Shown here in pieces: positions 34,821-46,136 of a stretch of 64,000 nucleotides of DNA. Position numbers and translations under genes: made by a program. How positions within the stretch are numbered: position 1 is the first letter of the stretch; every line of letters starts with the position of its first letter. The notes under the pieces were generated by a model that saw nothing but the letters and a program-made list of their open reading frames with translations, did not search any database and was not told the origin of the DNA. The stretch lies in the NCBI GenBank assembly GCA_900491605.1, contig UESW01004251.1, positions 651,846-715,845 of the forward strand, read 5' to 3'. The DNA is from Calamus simplicifolius. Lineage: Eukaryota > Streptophyta > Magnoliopsida > Arecales > Arecaceae.

Positions 34821-36474
34821 ATGGCTGCTCAAGCTGGATCTTCATTTGCTGAAGGTCATTCTACTAATAGACCTCCTTTGTTTAATGGTTCAAATTATTC
34901 TTATTGGAAAGCTAGAATGAAAATTTTTATTCAAGCTTTAGATTATGAACTTTGGAGTGTAATCACTAATGGACCAAGCACACCCACACACTTGGTAGAT
35001 GGTTCAATAGTTCCTAAACCTGAAAGGTATTGGAGTAAGAACGATAGGAAAATGGCTCAGCTTAATGCAAAAGCCATGAATGTCTTATATTGTGCTTTAA
35101 ATGCTAATGAGTTCAATAGAATTTCTACATGTATTTTCGCAAAAGAAATTTGGAATAGATTAGAAGTTATCAATGAGGGTACTAATCAAGTTAAAGAATC
35201 TAAAATCAATATTCTAGTGCACAAGTATGAATTATTTAGCATGGAACAAAATGAAACCATCACATGCATGTACACTAGATTTACTGATATTGTAAATGGT
35301 CTGAAAAGTCTAGGCAAGACCTATACTAACTCTGAATTGGTATGTAAAATTCTTAGGTCTCTTCCAAGGACATGGGAAGCAAAGGTAACTGTTATCCAAG
35401 AAGCCAAGGACCTCAACACCTTACCTTTGGAGGAGCTACTTGGATCATTGATAACCCATGAACTGACCATGAAGCAACATCAAGAGGAAAGTCAAAAAGA
35501 AGAAAATAATTGCCCTTAAAGCTGCAGAAAAGGAGATAAACAGCAGTGAAGAAGAAGAAGATGATGAGACAGCTCTCCTTACTAGAAAATTTAAGAAATT
35601 TATGCAAAGAAGGAGACCCTTCCATAAGAAAAGATATGGAACAAAATGGAAGGAGAAAGAGAAAAGAGAAGGACAAGGAAAAAGAAAAAGAGAAAGACCC
35701 TCTCATATGTTATGAATGTAAGAAACCAGAGCACTTTAGATATGATTGTCCTCAAGTAAAAAAGGGGCACAAGAAGAAGAAAAAGGCATATGTTGCAACA
35801 TGGAGTGAAAGTGATGAATCCTCATCCGAGGAAGAACAAAAAGAAGTTACAAACATTTGCTTTATGGCAAACGACGACAATGAGGTATGTTCTAAAACAC
35901 CTTGTGATGATTTTACTTTTGATGAATTATATGATGCTTTTATGAATTAGTTAGTGATTTTAAAGCTTTAAAAAAGAAGAACAAATCTTTAAAAAATGAT
36001 AATTTAAATCTTGCCAAAGAGAAAGATAAACTAAATCAGGAAGTTGAAAAACTAAAATCTGAAAATAAAAATTTGCTAAAAGATAAAGAGTTAATTTCTA
36101 ATGAAAATGTTAATTTAAAGAGAGAAGTTGATAAATATAGAAATATAGTTGATAAATTTATATATAGCTCTGAAAAACTTAATTTGCTATTAAGTAATCA
36201 AAGAGTTGTATTTGATAAGGCTGGATTAGGGTATAGACCTAATAAGAAACAAAAGTATGTTAAAAACTTCTTTAGAAAAGAACAGGATAAGAATGATTTT
36301 TCATGTTATTGCTATAACAAAAAAGGACATAAAGCCTATGAATGCAATCTTAGAAAACTTAATAAGAATTTAAGTATTAAAGGAAAGAAAATATGGGTTC
36401 TGAAAAGAATAATCTTTGTTGCTACTAACCATGAAGGACCCAAGAAAGCTTGGGTACCTAAACAGAAAGTTTGA
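34821..36474 (+). pseudogene. SIRE-2 gag, frameshifted
   Basis: 34821-35519 encodes 232 residues (start MAAQAGSSFAEGHSTNRPP) of copia gag: FNGSNYSYWKARMKIF and the UBN2 core (KESKINILVHKYELFSM, CKILRSLPRTWEAKV). After a frame break near 35500, 35546-35950 carries a Lys/Glu-rich stretch and zinc knuckle 1 at 35708-35749 (CYECKKPEHFRYDC, usual G before H is E). A stop at 35948 is followed by a long coiled coil (about 35970-36180) and zinc knuckle 2 near 36303 as CYCYNKKGHKAYEC, with the second Cys out of place. Long coiled-coil gag is a Sirevirus trait. The capsid protein cannot be made intact. Confidence 0.85.
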
Positions 36475-37800
36475 TTACCTTGCAGGAGTGTCTTACGGCC
36501 AAAAGATCAAAACGAAACTGGTATCTTGATAGCGGCTGCTCAAGGCACATGACGGGTGATAAGGAGTAATTCATCACCCTTGAAGATAAAAGAGAAGGAG
36601 TTGTCACATTTGGAGATAATGGTAAAGGCCAAATTATGGGATTTGGTAAAATTCAGATAACTCCTTTACTTTTATAGAAAATATTTTATATGTAGATGGC
36701 TTAAAGCATAATTTAATTAGTATTAGCCAATTGTATAATAAAGGTTTCAAAGTTTCATTTGAAGCTTCTATCTGCACTGTTTCTAATCCCATTGACAATA
36801 GCATTGTATTTATTGGTAATAGAAATGGTAATGTATACTTAATTGATTTAGACAATTTGTCTACTAATAATCATTGCTTAGTAGCTAACAATGCTAATGC
36901 TAATGAGATTGGATGGTTATGGCATCGTAGATTAGGTCATGCAAGCACACACCTAATTTTAAAATTAATTAAAATGGATTTAGTTAAAGATCTTCCAAAG
37001 ATAGATTTTGAAAATAACAGAATTTGTGATGCATGTCAATTAGGCAAACAAACTAGAAACTCTTTCAAATCAAAAAATGTAGTTTCCACTTCTAGGCCAT
37101 TAGAACTACTTCATATGGACCTTTTTGGACCTACTAGAACCACTAGTCTAGGAGGAAAGAAATATGGATCTTGTGATAGTAGATGATTATTCTAGATACA
37201 CTTGGGTATTGTTTCTGGCTCATAAGGATGAGACTTTCTCAATATTTCTAAAATTTTTAAAGAAAGTCACTAATGAGAAAAACAACACCATAGTGTCTCT
37301 TAGAAGTGATCATGGCACAGAATTTGAAAATCACTTATTTGAAAATTTCTGCACAGAACATGGCATTCATCATAACTTTTATGCACCTAGGACACCACAA
37401 CAAAATGGAGTTGTAGAAAGAAAAAATAGGACTTTAGAAGACATGGCCCGTACCATGCTATGTGAAAGCCAACTCCCAAAGTACTTCTGGGCGGAAGCTA
37501 TAAACACGGCATGTTACATTCTTAATAGAGCCCTAATTAGGCCAATCCTTAAGAAAACACCTTATGAATTATGGAATAATAGAAAACCAAAGATATGTTA
37601 TTTTCATGTATTTGGCTGTAAATGTTTTATTCATAATAATGGAAAAGATAATCTTGAAAAATTTGATGCAAAATCTGATGAAGGCATATTCTTAGGATAT
37701 TCAACAACTAGTAAAGCCTATAGAATATTTAACAAGAAAACCTTAATTGTAGAAGAATCCATTCATGTATTTTTGATGAGTCTTTAGCATCAAGTTCAGA
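36475..37800 (+). pseudogene. SIRE-2 protease and integrase, frameshifted
   Basis: The protease active site is in WYLDSGCSRHMTGDKE near 36520-36565, followed at once by a TAA stop. Gag-pre-integrase zinc residues appear in WLWHRRLGHASTH and ICDACQLGKQ (36731-37186). A shift near 37160 leads to 37164-37787 with the catalytic core: HMDLFGP (first Asp), SLRSDHGTEFEN (second), QQNGVVERKNRTLEDM (Glu), and the copia-typical FGCKCFIHN and KSDEGIFLGYS. All three catalytic acids are retained, but across two frames. Confidence 0.87.
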
Positions 37801-39766
37801 AAAATTTGATGATGAGGAAGATACAAATCTACTAGAAAGAGATATTGAAAAATTAAATATAGATGTATCTTCAGATCATGAACAAGAAGCTAAGATGATG
37901 ATTCACCTAGGATTGATGATATTGATACTAATCATAATGAAGTAGATCTTCCTAGAGATTGGAGATATGCTATGGTCATCCAAAGGAATTGATTATTGGT
38001 GATCCATCTCAAGGAGTAAGAACTAGGTCATCTATGAGGAATATCAATAATCATCTTGCATTTGTATCTCAAATTGAACCTAAAACTGTTGAAGAAGCTG
38101 AAAAAGATAGTAATTGGATGCTAGCTATGCAAGAAGAATTAAATCAATTCACTAGGAATAATGTATGGTCCTTAGTTGATAGACCTAAAGTCATTCAGTT
38201 ATAGGATCTAAATGGGTATTTAGAAATAAATTGGATGAAAATGGCATAGTAATTAGAAATAAAGCTAGATTAGTTGCAAAAGGATATAATCAAGAAGAAG
38301 GAATTGATTTTGATGAAACTTTTGCACTGTAGCTAGATTAGAAGCAATTAGATTACTACTTGCATTTGCATGTCATATGAACATAAACTTATTTCAAATG
38401 GATGTTAAAAGTGCATTTTTAAATGGTTTTATAAATGAGAAAGTATTTGTGGAACAACCACCTGGTTTTGAAGATCATGAATTTCCAAATCACGTTTTTA
38501 AATTGCACAAAGCACTATATGGTTTAAAACAAGCACCTATAGCTTGGTATGATAGGTTAAGCAAATTTCCAAAAATTTTTCAGTAGTACATGCTACTAAC
38601 AAGTCAAGAACTAAGTTAATGTGAATTTAAGAACTCAAAGGACTTCATCAAGCCATGCATTTTTAAATTGCACAAAGCACTATATGGTTTAAAACAAGCA
38701 CCTAGAGCTTGGTATGATAGGTTAAGCAAATTTCTGATTGAAAATGATTTTACTAGAGGAAATGTAGACAAAACCTTATTTTTGAAAAGGAAAGACAAAG
38801 ACTTATTAGTAGTACAAATATATATAGATAATATTGTATTCGGTGCTACTAACAATCTCTTGTGTCAAGAATTTGCTAAGTTAATGCAGGGTGAATTCGA
38901 AATGAGCATGATGGGAGAACTCAACTTCTTCCTAGGACTTCAAATCAAGCAAAGTAAAGAGGGGATTTTCATCAACCAAACAAAGTACACAAAGGAACTT
39001 CTCAAGAAGTTTGGAATGGAATCAATCAAACCCCTTGGAACACCTATGAGTCCTTCATGCAAATTAGACAAGATGAAGATGGTAAGAAGGTAGATCAAAA
39101 ATACTATAGAGGTATGATCGGATCTCTACTTTACTTAACAGCAAGTAGACCAGATATCATGTTTGCTATTTGTTTATGTGCTAGATTTCAATCAGAACCT
39201 AAAGAATCTCACTTAATTGCTGTGAAAAGAATTTAAGATATCTAAGTGGAACTAAAAATGTAGGATTATGGTATTCTAGAGACTCAACACTAAACTTAAT
39301 TGCATATTCTGACTCTGACTATGCTGGATGTAAACTAGATAGAAAAAGTATAAGTGGTACATGTCAATTCTTAGGAAGTAACTTAATCTCTTGGTTTAGC
39401 AAAAAGCAAAATTCGGTTGCATTATCTACTGCTGAAGCAGAATATGTTGCAGCTGGAAGTTGTTGTATTCAAATCCTTTGGATTAAGCGACAACTTGAAG
39501 ATTATGGCATAACACTTGATAAAACTCCTATTAGATGTGATAATACAAGTGCAATCAATTTAACTAAGAATCCAATCCAACATTCAAGAACTAAACACAT
39601 TGAAATTAGATATCATTTTATAAGAGAACATGTAGCTAACAATGAAATTTGCCTTGATTATGTTAGTACTGAAGAACAATTAGCTGACATATTTACAAAA
39701 CCTTTGAGTGAAGAGAGATTTTGTTATCTTAGAGGTGAATTAGGGATTTGTGATCCTTTGGAATGA
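37801..39766 (+). pseudogene. SIRE-2 reverse transcriptase and RNase H, damaged
   Basis: The linker and RT start lie in 37959-38204 (NNHLAFVSQIEPK, WMLAMQEELNQF) and shift near 38190. MDVKSAFLNGFINEKVFVEQ at 38377-38586 runs into a stop. 38570-38660 is a scrambled insert, after which the frame restarts at 38668 (HKALYGLKQAPRAWYDRLS). The catalytic YVDD is YIDN at 38821-38832, which removes one metal-binding Asp. RNase H follows (SDSDYAGCKLDRKS, STAEAEYVAAGSC, IRCDNTSAINL) in several frames, ending at TGA 39764-39766. Confidence 0.9.
38570..38667 (+). repeat. Scrambled, deletion-riddled copy of downstream RT sequence
   Basis: The 75 bp at about 38495-38570 recur at 38661-38735. Between them, pieces such as GTAGTACA, TGCTACTAACAA, GTCAAGAA, CTAAGTTAATG, AGGACTTCA and TCAAGC match, in the same order but with gaps, the RT sequence at 38808-38950. 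Confidence 0.7.
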
Positions 39767-40272
39767 CTTTGAAACCCTAAGGAATGATTATCTAGATTTC
39801 TATCAATTTCTTAAGATTCCTTTCATAATTTTAAGGATAATTTATCTAGTCATTTGAGCAATTTGATTCCTCACATTCCAAAGATTTTTTCAAAAATTTA
39901 TTGACCTTATTTTGACAAGTTTCGACTGTTTGAAATTCATTTATTTTTCTCTGAAACTGTCAGTGGAGTCGACACCTCAATTTGAGGAGTCGACACCTCT
40001 TCTGTGTCGCTCTCGGTCTTTGACCTTGGAGCCGACACCTGCTTAAGTGGAGCCGACTCCAGTTCGGGTGCTAACTGTGTTAGCGACTTGGAGTCGACAC
40101 CACCCGACTTTGTGGGAGTCGACACCTGGTGGACCCAAATTGACTTTATTATGGCAAAGTCGATACCTTCACGATTTTTATCTTCTCCAAACCCTCTCCA
40201 AATCTTCTCCAAACACTCTCCAAACTTCCCAAAGTCAAATACTCTTCAAATCAACCATTCTTTAAGATTTCC
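39767..40272 (+). promoter_or_regulatory. SIRE-2 spacer with GTCGACACC/GAGCCGAC repeats
   Basis: 506 bp separate pol from the third ORF. 39962-40155 carries about eight copies of GGAGTCGACACC, GGAGCCGACACC and GGAGCCGACTCC, matching the LTR motif. It is otherwise AT-rich. Confidence 0.6.
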
Positions 40273-40827
40273 ATGGCACCTAAGTGTAGGGGATCGGTCT
40301 TTGATGCTCCCGTTGCTACAAGGAAGTGTACGGCTAGGCGTCCCATCCGAGAACCTACTCCAAGTGATGATTCTTCGTCAACTCCTCAGATAATCCTGGT
40401 CCCTCCTCTCCTCAGGTAGATACCCTTGCTGGGCGAGTTATTACCATGGGTAGGAAAGTAGATTTTGATTTCTTTGAAGCCAAGGGTTTTGACATTGGTA
40501 GACAGATTAAAGAACTCGGTTGGGATAAAGTTTGTTCTTTGGATGTTCCTACTTATCCAGCTCTTGTTAAAGAATTTTACTTGAATTTATCTAGAGGAGA
40601 TTGTGGGATTGTTAGTTCAGTAAGAGGAAAGAGAATTCATCTTACTTTTCAAATTTTAGGAAATCTGTAAGTATTCCTGTCACTGGATTTATTGCAAACA
40701 TTTACAGTGAGAGATCAGTTGCTTTATCAAGGATGTTAGGAAGAGAGATAACTGAATTTGAAGAGGTTAGGGCAAACCAATTGCCACTTGAGCTTAGGCT
40801 GTTGCATAACATCTGCAGTACGATTCT
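40273..40827 (+). pseudogene. SIRE-2 third ORF, N-terminal part
   Basis: Starts at ATG 40273 (MAPKCRGSVFDAPVATRK), shifts near 40380, and continues as MGRKVDFDFFEAKGFDIGRQ (40446-40670) into the globular domain. Another shift falls near 40668. It is cut at 40827 by SIRE-3 and resumes at 51064; ATTCT is duplicated at the junction. Confidence 0.8.
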
Positions 40828-42317
40828 TGTTGGCCCAGATGGCACCCAAGAGGGGGGGTGAATTGGGTTCTATAAAAATTTTAACCTTTTAAAAAAAAAC
40901 TATGTGCTTGGAGATAAATGTAATATGAATATTAACACAAAAGAGATAGAGAAAGAGATAATCAAAGCACGGCAAACACAAAGGTTTTATAGTGGTTCGG
41001 TGTATCCAACACCTACGTCCACTCCCAAGATCCACTTGGGTCCACACTATAATCTCTTGATTACAGTCGAGTTGTTTTACAAGATCACAACTCAAAACTT
41101 GTTGTTTCCCAGGGATCACAACGAACCCAGCCGGTTTTCCGGGCTCACCAGCACAAAACCCTAAACTCAAGCTAATCTAGCTTGACCCGAGGTATACTAC
41201 CTCCACTAGTTCAATCCCCTTGATAGAACTAGCACAAACAAGAAAGAATATGTTTTTTAATAATACAAAGCTCCTCAAATGAGCAAATATTCAAAATAAA
41301 GGAATAAGGTTAGAAAAGCCTGTTTGAAGTAGATTGGATTTGAGCTTTTCTTCTTTTCTTCTTTTCTCTTCTCTTTGAAGATGTTGAATCAGGCCTCAGC
41401 TTTGATTTGTTGCAAATGTTGCAGATGAGAAGTTGAAAATCTCAAAAACAGAGCTTTTTCTTCTATTTTGGGAATCCTTCGATTTTTCAATATGAATGCC
41501 TTGGATTTCTTTTGAGCTTTTTGGAGTGGAAGGATTTGAGTTTGAACTCTTTTCTCTTGATTTCAGGCTCAAGACTTCATGGATTTTTGATTTGAAAGCA
41601 CTCTCTTTTTTCCGTTTTTCCTTTTTTTTTTTTCAAACGGACGTTCTCCCCTTTTATAGATTTCCTTTAATCCATTTTTTGTGAGAAAACTAGCCGTTGG
41701 AATGTACCTGGAAAGTTTTTCCAAAAAAATATATCCGTTAGAAGTTAGGTAAAAAGAAAATATTACCGTTAGAGCTGATCTGGCATTTTAAAATTTCGTT
41801 CCAGATAGGTTGGAGTCGGCTCCAACTTTTCAGGTGTCGGCTCCAAGTCGTTTATCCAAAAATAAAAGTTCTGAGTTCGTCGAGGAGTCGGCTCGAAAAA
41901 GTTAGGTGTCGGCTCGCCATAGTCAGGTGTCGGCTCCAAAAGACTGTAAGTGTCGGCTCCGAGGTAGTCAAAAATCAAGCGTTCTGTCCCCGCATCGGAG
42001 TCGGCTCCAGACACTGTAAGTGTCGACTCCGAAACTCTAGGTGTCGGCTCCGAAACTCTAGGTGTCGGCTCCAAACCGTATCAAAAATCAGAAGAATATT
42101 TGACTGGCCATGGGGTCGGCTCCAGAATTTCTAGGTGTCGACTCCAGGCTCTGAAACTTTGAAACTTATATTTTGCAATTGATTCAAAACACGTTTCTTA
42201 ATGCCTTTAAATCAATCAAATATTTTTAAGCCCTGAAACACTTATCAAATCTATTAGTAATCAAATAAATATACTCAATTCCTTTATTAATCATCAAAAT
42301 CAATAATTGGGTCAACA
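40828..42317 (-). repeat. 3' LTR of SIRE-3, 1490 bp
   Basis: On the plus strand it begins TGTTGGCCCAGATGG and ends TTGGGTCAACA. The motif array is at about 41812-42145 and the TATA box (minus strand) at about 41655. Confidence 0.93.
41812..42145 (-). promoter_or_regulatory. Twelve-copy GTCGGCTCC array in SIRE-3 U3
   Basis: Twelve cores (GTCGGCTCC, GTCGACTCC or GTCGGCTCG) are visible on the plus strand, most preceded by AGGT, AAGT or GGA. Adjacent cores are commonly 21 or 22 bp apart (for example GTCGGCTCCGAAACTCTAGGT), which puts them on one face of the helix. The array lies upstream of the TATA box in the element's own orientation. Confidence 0.75.
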
Positions 42318-42838
42318 ATCTCCCCTTTTTGATGATTATAAAAACATTGAGTATATGCATAGGATTCTTAAATCAAAATTTTAAAAAAATGATCCTCACA
42401 AGTAAGCTCCCCCTGAATAAAGCTCCCCCTATGAAGTTCAATTTAGCATTTTCCTTTTGCTCTACATTTTAGTGTTGGATACTTAGAATTCAGTATATCA
42501 ATTGTCACTTAGGCTTATTGAATTAATGCATATCCAAAATCACTTGATACCAATCAAAATTTGCTTGATACCAATTAAATAAAATGCCAATCAAAGCATA
42601 ACTAATCAATGCATATACGACATAACTTTCTCCCCCTTTTTTGTAATCAACAAAAAGGTTAGAAGAGTTAAGTCAAATGATAAATTGATAGATTAAAAGA
42701 TAATTTCATTTCATCAAAGGTCAAGTATTACAAAAAGAAACTGTACTTTCATTACATCAAAAAACTAAACTTTCATTTCAAACATCAAACAACATATCTC
42801 ATTAAGTTAAAAAACACTTAGACTTCATTACATGAAAA
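42318..42838 (-). other. SIRE-3 3' untranslated region with purine tracts
   Basis: Minus-strand GGGGAG tracts occur at the LTR boundary (42318-42330), near 42407-42430 (two, GGGGGAGC type) and near 42632. They match the multiplied polypurine tracts known from Sireviruses. No ORF is seen. Confidence 0.8.
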
Positions 42839-44216
42839 TTACAAATTGGTTCTAATGATTCTTGTTAAATGATCTAAAATCCTTTGCATCCCTTCACTCT
42901 GAGTCCCTACAAATTCTTTCAATCTTCTGTCAACAAAAGAGCAAGCAGTCATGATTTTATCTTGAAGCTCGGCATTGCACTTTGATAGGTCTCAGAATCT
43001 CCACAGATATCTTTAAGTTCTTCAAATATATTTTTCAGATCATTACTTAAGGAATCCGCAGATGAACTAAGAGTTGATTCTATTTTGCCAATGCGATCAT
43101 CCAGGGAATAAAGGGTTTCTTTAAGATTCATAAACTTATTATCAAACTCAGTCTTCAATTCATCCTTCTGAGCAGCAAGCAAACTTTGAGTTGCTCCAAT
43201 TGAAGGTCTGAAAACCAACTGATGAAGTGGATGACTGAACATGAACTTGAGCGGGTGCAGGGGCAGGAACAGGACTGCTAGGCTCGGAGAGGGAACCCTC
43301 ACAGATGGTCCAGCCTCAAAAGATGCAGAAGGTCTAGGTTCAGGGGCTCTCTCATCCAAGCTGCCTTTCCTTTCCCATTGCCCGTTGACCTTAACAAATC
43401 CCATCCGATGCAAGGTGGCCAAACTGTAGTAATCAGTATGCCTGAGATTCTTGGAAGGTTCATTGTCTAATATCACAACACCTTGGCTCCTGAAAACCAT
43501 AGTTAGCACCATGCCGTAGGGTAAGGAAGATCTTCTTTTCCCTCCAGCCTCAGCCATATAAAATATCATCATTGCAGCTAAATTTATGGGTTGACTGGTC
43601 AACACACTGTCCATCACAACAATGTCTCGCTCGGAGACATACTCAAATCGATCGTTTTTGGAAATAAATTCTACTGCAAATATTGTGAAGTAATCTTAAT
43701 TCCAAGGGCAAGTTGGTTAGCCCTAATCTCTTCAAATTCTGTAACTTCTCTCCCTAACATCCTTGATAGAGCGGCTGACCTCTCACTGTGGATGTCGGCA
43801 ACAAATCCAGTAATGGGAATGCTAAGGAGGTTTCCTAATTTCTGAAAAGTGAGATGGATCCTTTTACCTCTGACTGAGCTCACGATTCCACCATCACCTC
43901 TCGACAGATTGAAATAGAATTCCTTGACAAGAGCTGGATATGTAGGAACATCTAGAGAACACACTTTATCCCAGCCTAGTTCCTTGATTTGATTCCAATA
44001 GAGAAGCCCTCGGATTGAAAGAATCGAAATCAACTTTCCTACCCATTGTTATCACTCTCCCTGCTAGGGTATCTACCTGAGGAGATGAAGGGTCTGGATT
44101 ATCCGAAGCAGTTGAAGAGGAATCACTCGGAGACGGCTCGCGCACGGGTCGTCTCGCCGATCGTTTTCCGTTGCTACGGGCACTCCAAGCACTGATCCTC
44201 TCCTCTTAGGTGCCAT
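42839..44216 (-). pseudogene. SIRE-3 third ORF, frameshifted
   Basis: From ATG 44216 (MAPKRRGSVLGVPVAT) the frame shifts several times (near 44180, 44035, 43675 and 43000) but stays collinear with the SIRE-1 and SIRE-2 copies. The globular domain is in 44033-43671 (IHLTFQKLGNLLSIPITGF) and 43617-43300 (INLAAMMIFYMAEAGGK, SKNLRHTDYYSLATLHRMGF). A Pro/Ser linker and coiled coil follow (MNLKETLYSLDDRIGKIESTL), and the stop is at 42839-42841. About 459 residues if read through. No signal peptide or transmembrane helix is visible, so it does not look like an envelope protein. Confidence 0.75.
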
Positions 44217-44713
44217 TAGATCCTTAGGAAGGCTTGAATAGGGTGGAATTAGAGATGGGGAGGCTTTGAGAGAGTTTGGGAAGAGTTTGGTTAAGGATTT
44301 GAAAAGAAATGAAATGACAGGTGTCGACTCTGCCCTAATAAAGTCGATTTGGGACCCCCAGGTGTCGACTCCCGCAAAGTCGGGTGTCGACTCCAAATCG
44401 CTAACACAGTCAGCGCTCGAACTGGAGTCGGCTCCACTTATACGGGTGTCGGCTCCAAGGTCAGGGACCGAGAGCGACACAGACAAGGTGTCGACTCCTC
44501 AAACTGAGGTGTCGACTCCACTGACAGTTTCAGAGAAAAATAACTGAGATTCAAACAACTGAAACTTGTCAAAATAGTTCAATAAAATTTTGAAAAAATC
44601 TTTGGAGTATGGGGAACAAATTGCTAGATGACTAGATAATTTGTCCTTAAAATTATGAAAGAATATCAAGAAATTAATAGAAATCTAGATAGTCATTCCT
44701 TAGAGTTTCAAAA
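44217..44713 (-). promoter_or_regulatory. SIRE-3 spacer with GTCGACTCC-type repeats
   Basis: 497 bp between the pol stop (44714) and the third-ORF start. 44322-44520 holds about eight copies of the LTR motif (GGTGTCGACTCC, GGAGTCGGCTCC, GGTGTCGGCTCC). The spacing and order closely follow the spacers of SIRE-1 and SIRE-2. Confidence 0.6.
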
Positions 44714-46136
44714 TCATTCCAAAGGGTCACAAATCCCTAATTCACCTCTAAGATAACAAAATCTCTCTTCACTCAAAGGTTTTGTAAATATATCAGCTAA
44801 TTGTTCTTCAGTATTAACATAATCAAGACAAATTTCATTATTAGCTACATGTTCTCTTATAAAGTGATATCTAATTTCAATGTGTTTTGTTCTTGAATGT
44901 TGAATTGGATTTTTAGTTAAATTAATTGCACTTGTGTTATCACATCTAATAGGAGTTTTATCAAGTGTTATGCCATAATCTTCAAGTTGTCTCTTAATCC
45001 AAAGGATTTGAGCACAGCAACTTCCAGCTGCAACATATTCTGCTTCAGCAGTTGATAATGCAACCGAATTTTGCTTTTTGCTAAACCAAGAGATTAAGTT
45101 ACTTCCTAAAAATTGACATGCACCACTTGTGCTTTTTCTATCTAATTTACATCCAGCATAGTCAGAATCAGAATATGCAATCAAGTTTAATGTTGAGTCT
45201 CTAGAATACCATAAACCTACATTTTTAGTTCCACTTAAATATCTTAAGATTCTTTTTACAGCAATTAAGTGAGATTCTTTAGGTTCAGATTGAAATCTAG
45301 CACATAGACAAACAGCAAACATGATATCTGGTCTACTAGCTGTTAAGTAAAGAAGAGATCCGATCATACCTCTATAATATTTTTGATCTACTTTCTTACC
45401 ATCTTCATCTTTGTCCAATTTGCATGAAGGACTCATAGGTGTTCCAAGGGTTTGATTGACTCCATTCCAAACTTCTTGAGAAGTTCTTTGTGTATTTTGC
45501 TTGTTGATGAAAATTCCCTCTTTGCTTTGCTTGATTTGAAGTCCTAGGAAGAAATTGAGTTCTCCCATCATGCTCATCTCAAATTCACCCTGCATTAACT
45601 TAGCAAATTCTTGACATAAGAGATTGTTAGTAGCACCGAATACAATATCATCAACATATATTTGTACTACTAATAAATCCTTGTCTTTTCTTTTCAAAAA
45701 TAGTGTTTTATCAACATTTCCTCTTATAAAATCATTTTCAATCAGAAATTTACTTAATCTATCATACCAAGCTCTAGGTGCTTGTTTTAAACCATATAGT
45801 GCTTTGTGCAATTTAAAAACATGATTTGAAATTCATGATCTTCAAAACCAGGTGGTTGTTCAACAAAAACTTCCTCATTTATAAATCCATTTAAAAATGC
45901 ACTTTTAACATCCATTTGAAATAAATTGATATGCATATGACATGCAAATGCAAGTAATAATCTAATTGCTTCTAATCTAGCTACAGGTGCAAAAGTTTCA
46001 TCAAAATCAATTCCTTCTTCTTGATTATATCCTTTTGCAACTAATCTAGCTTTGTTTCTAATTACTATGCCATTTTCATCTAATTTATTTCTAAATACCC
46101 ATTTTGATCCTATAACAGAATGATCTTTAGGTCTAT
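44714..46136 (-). pseudogene. SIRE-3 reverse transcriptase and RNase H, best-preserved copy
   Basis: 45811-44714 is an open frame of 365 codons carrying RT from HKALYGLKQAPRAWYDRLS through the catalytic YVDD (45647-45658), then GELNFFLGLQIKQ, GSLLYLTASRPDIMFAV and full RNase H (SDSDYAGCKLDRKSTSG, LSTAEAEYVAAGSC, KNPIQHSRTKHIEIRYHF) to GELGICDPLE. Upstream RT (QMDVKSAFLNGFINEEVF) lies in another frame at 46136-45815, so a shift near 45815 separates the halves. RT and RNase H make the DNA copy. Catalytic residues in the long frame look intact. Confidence 0.9.

Noticed and set aside
41812..42145. Regular short repeats resembling a CRISPR array
   Set aside because: Cores are 9-12 bp with 9-13-bp gaps that are themselves similar, lie in LTRs of plant retrotransposons, and occur in every LTR copy.
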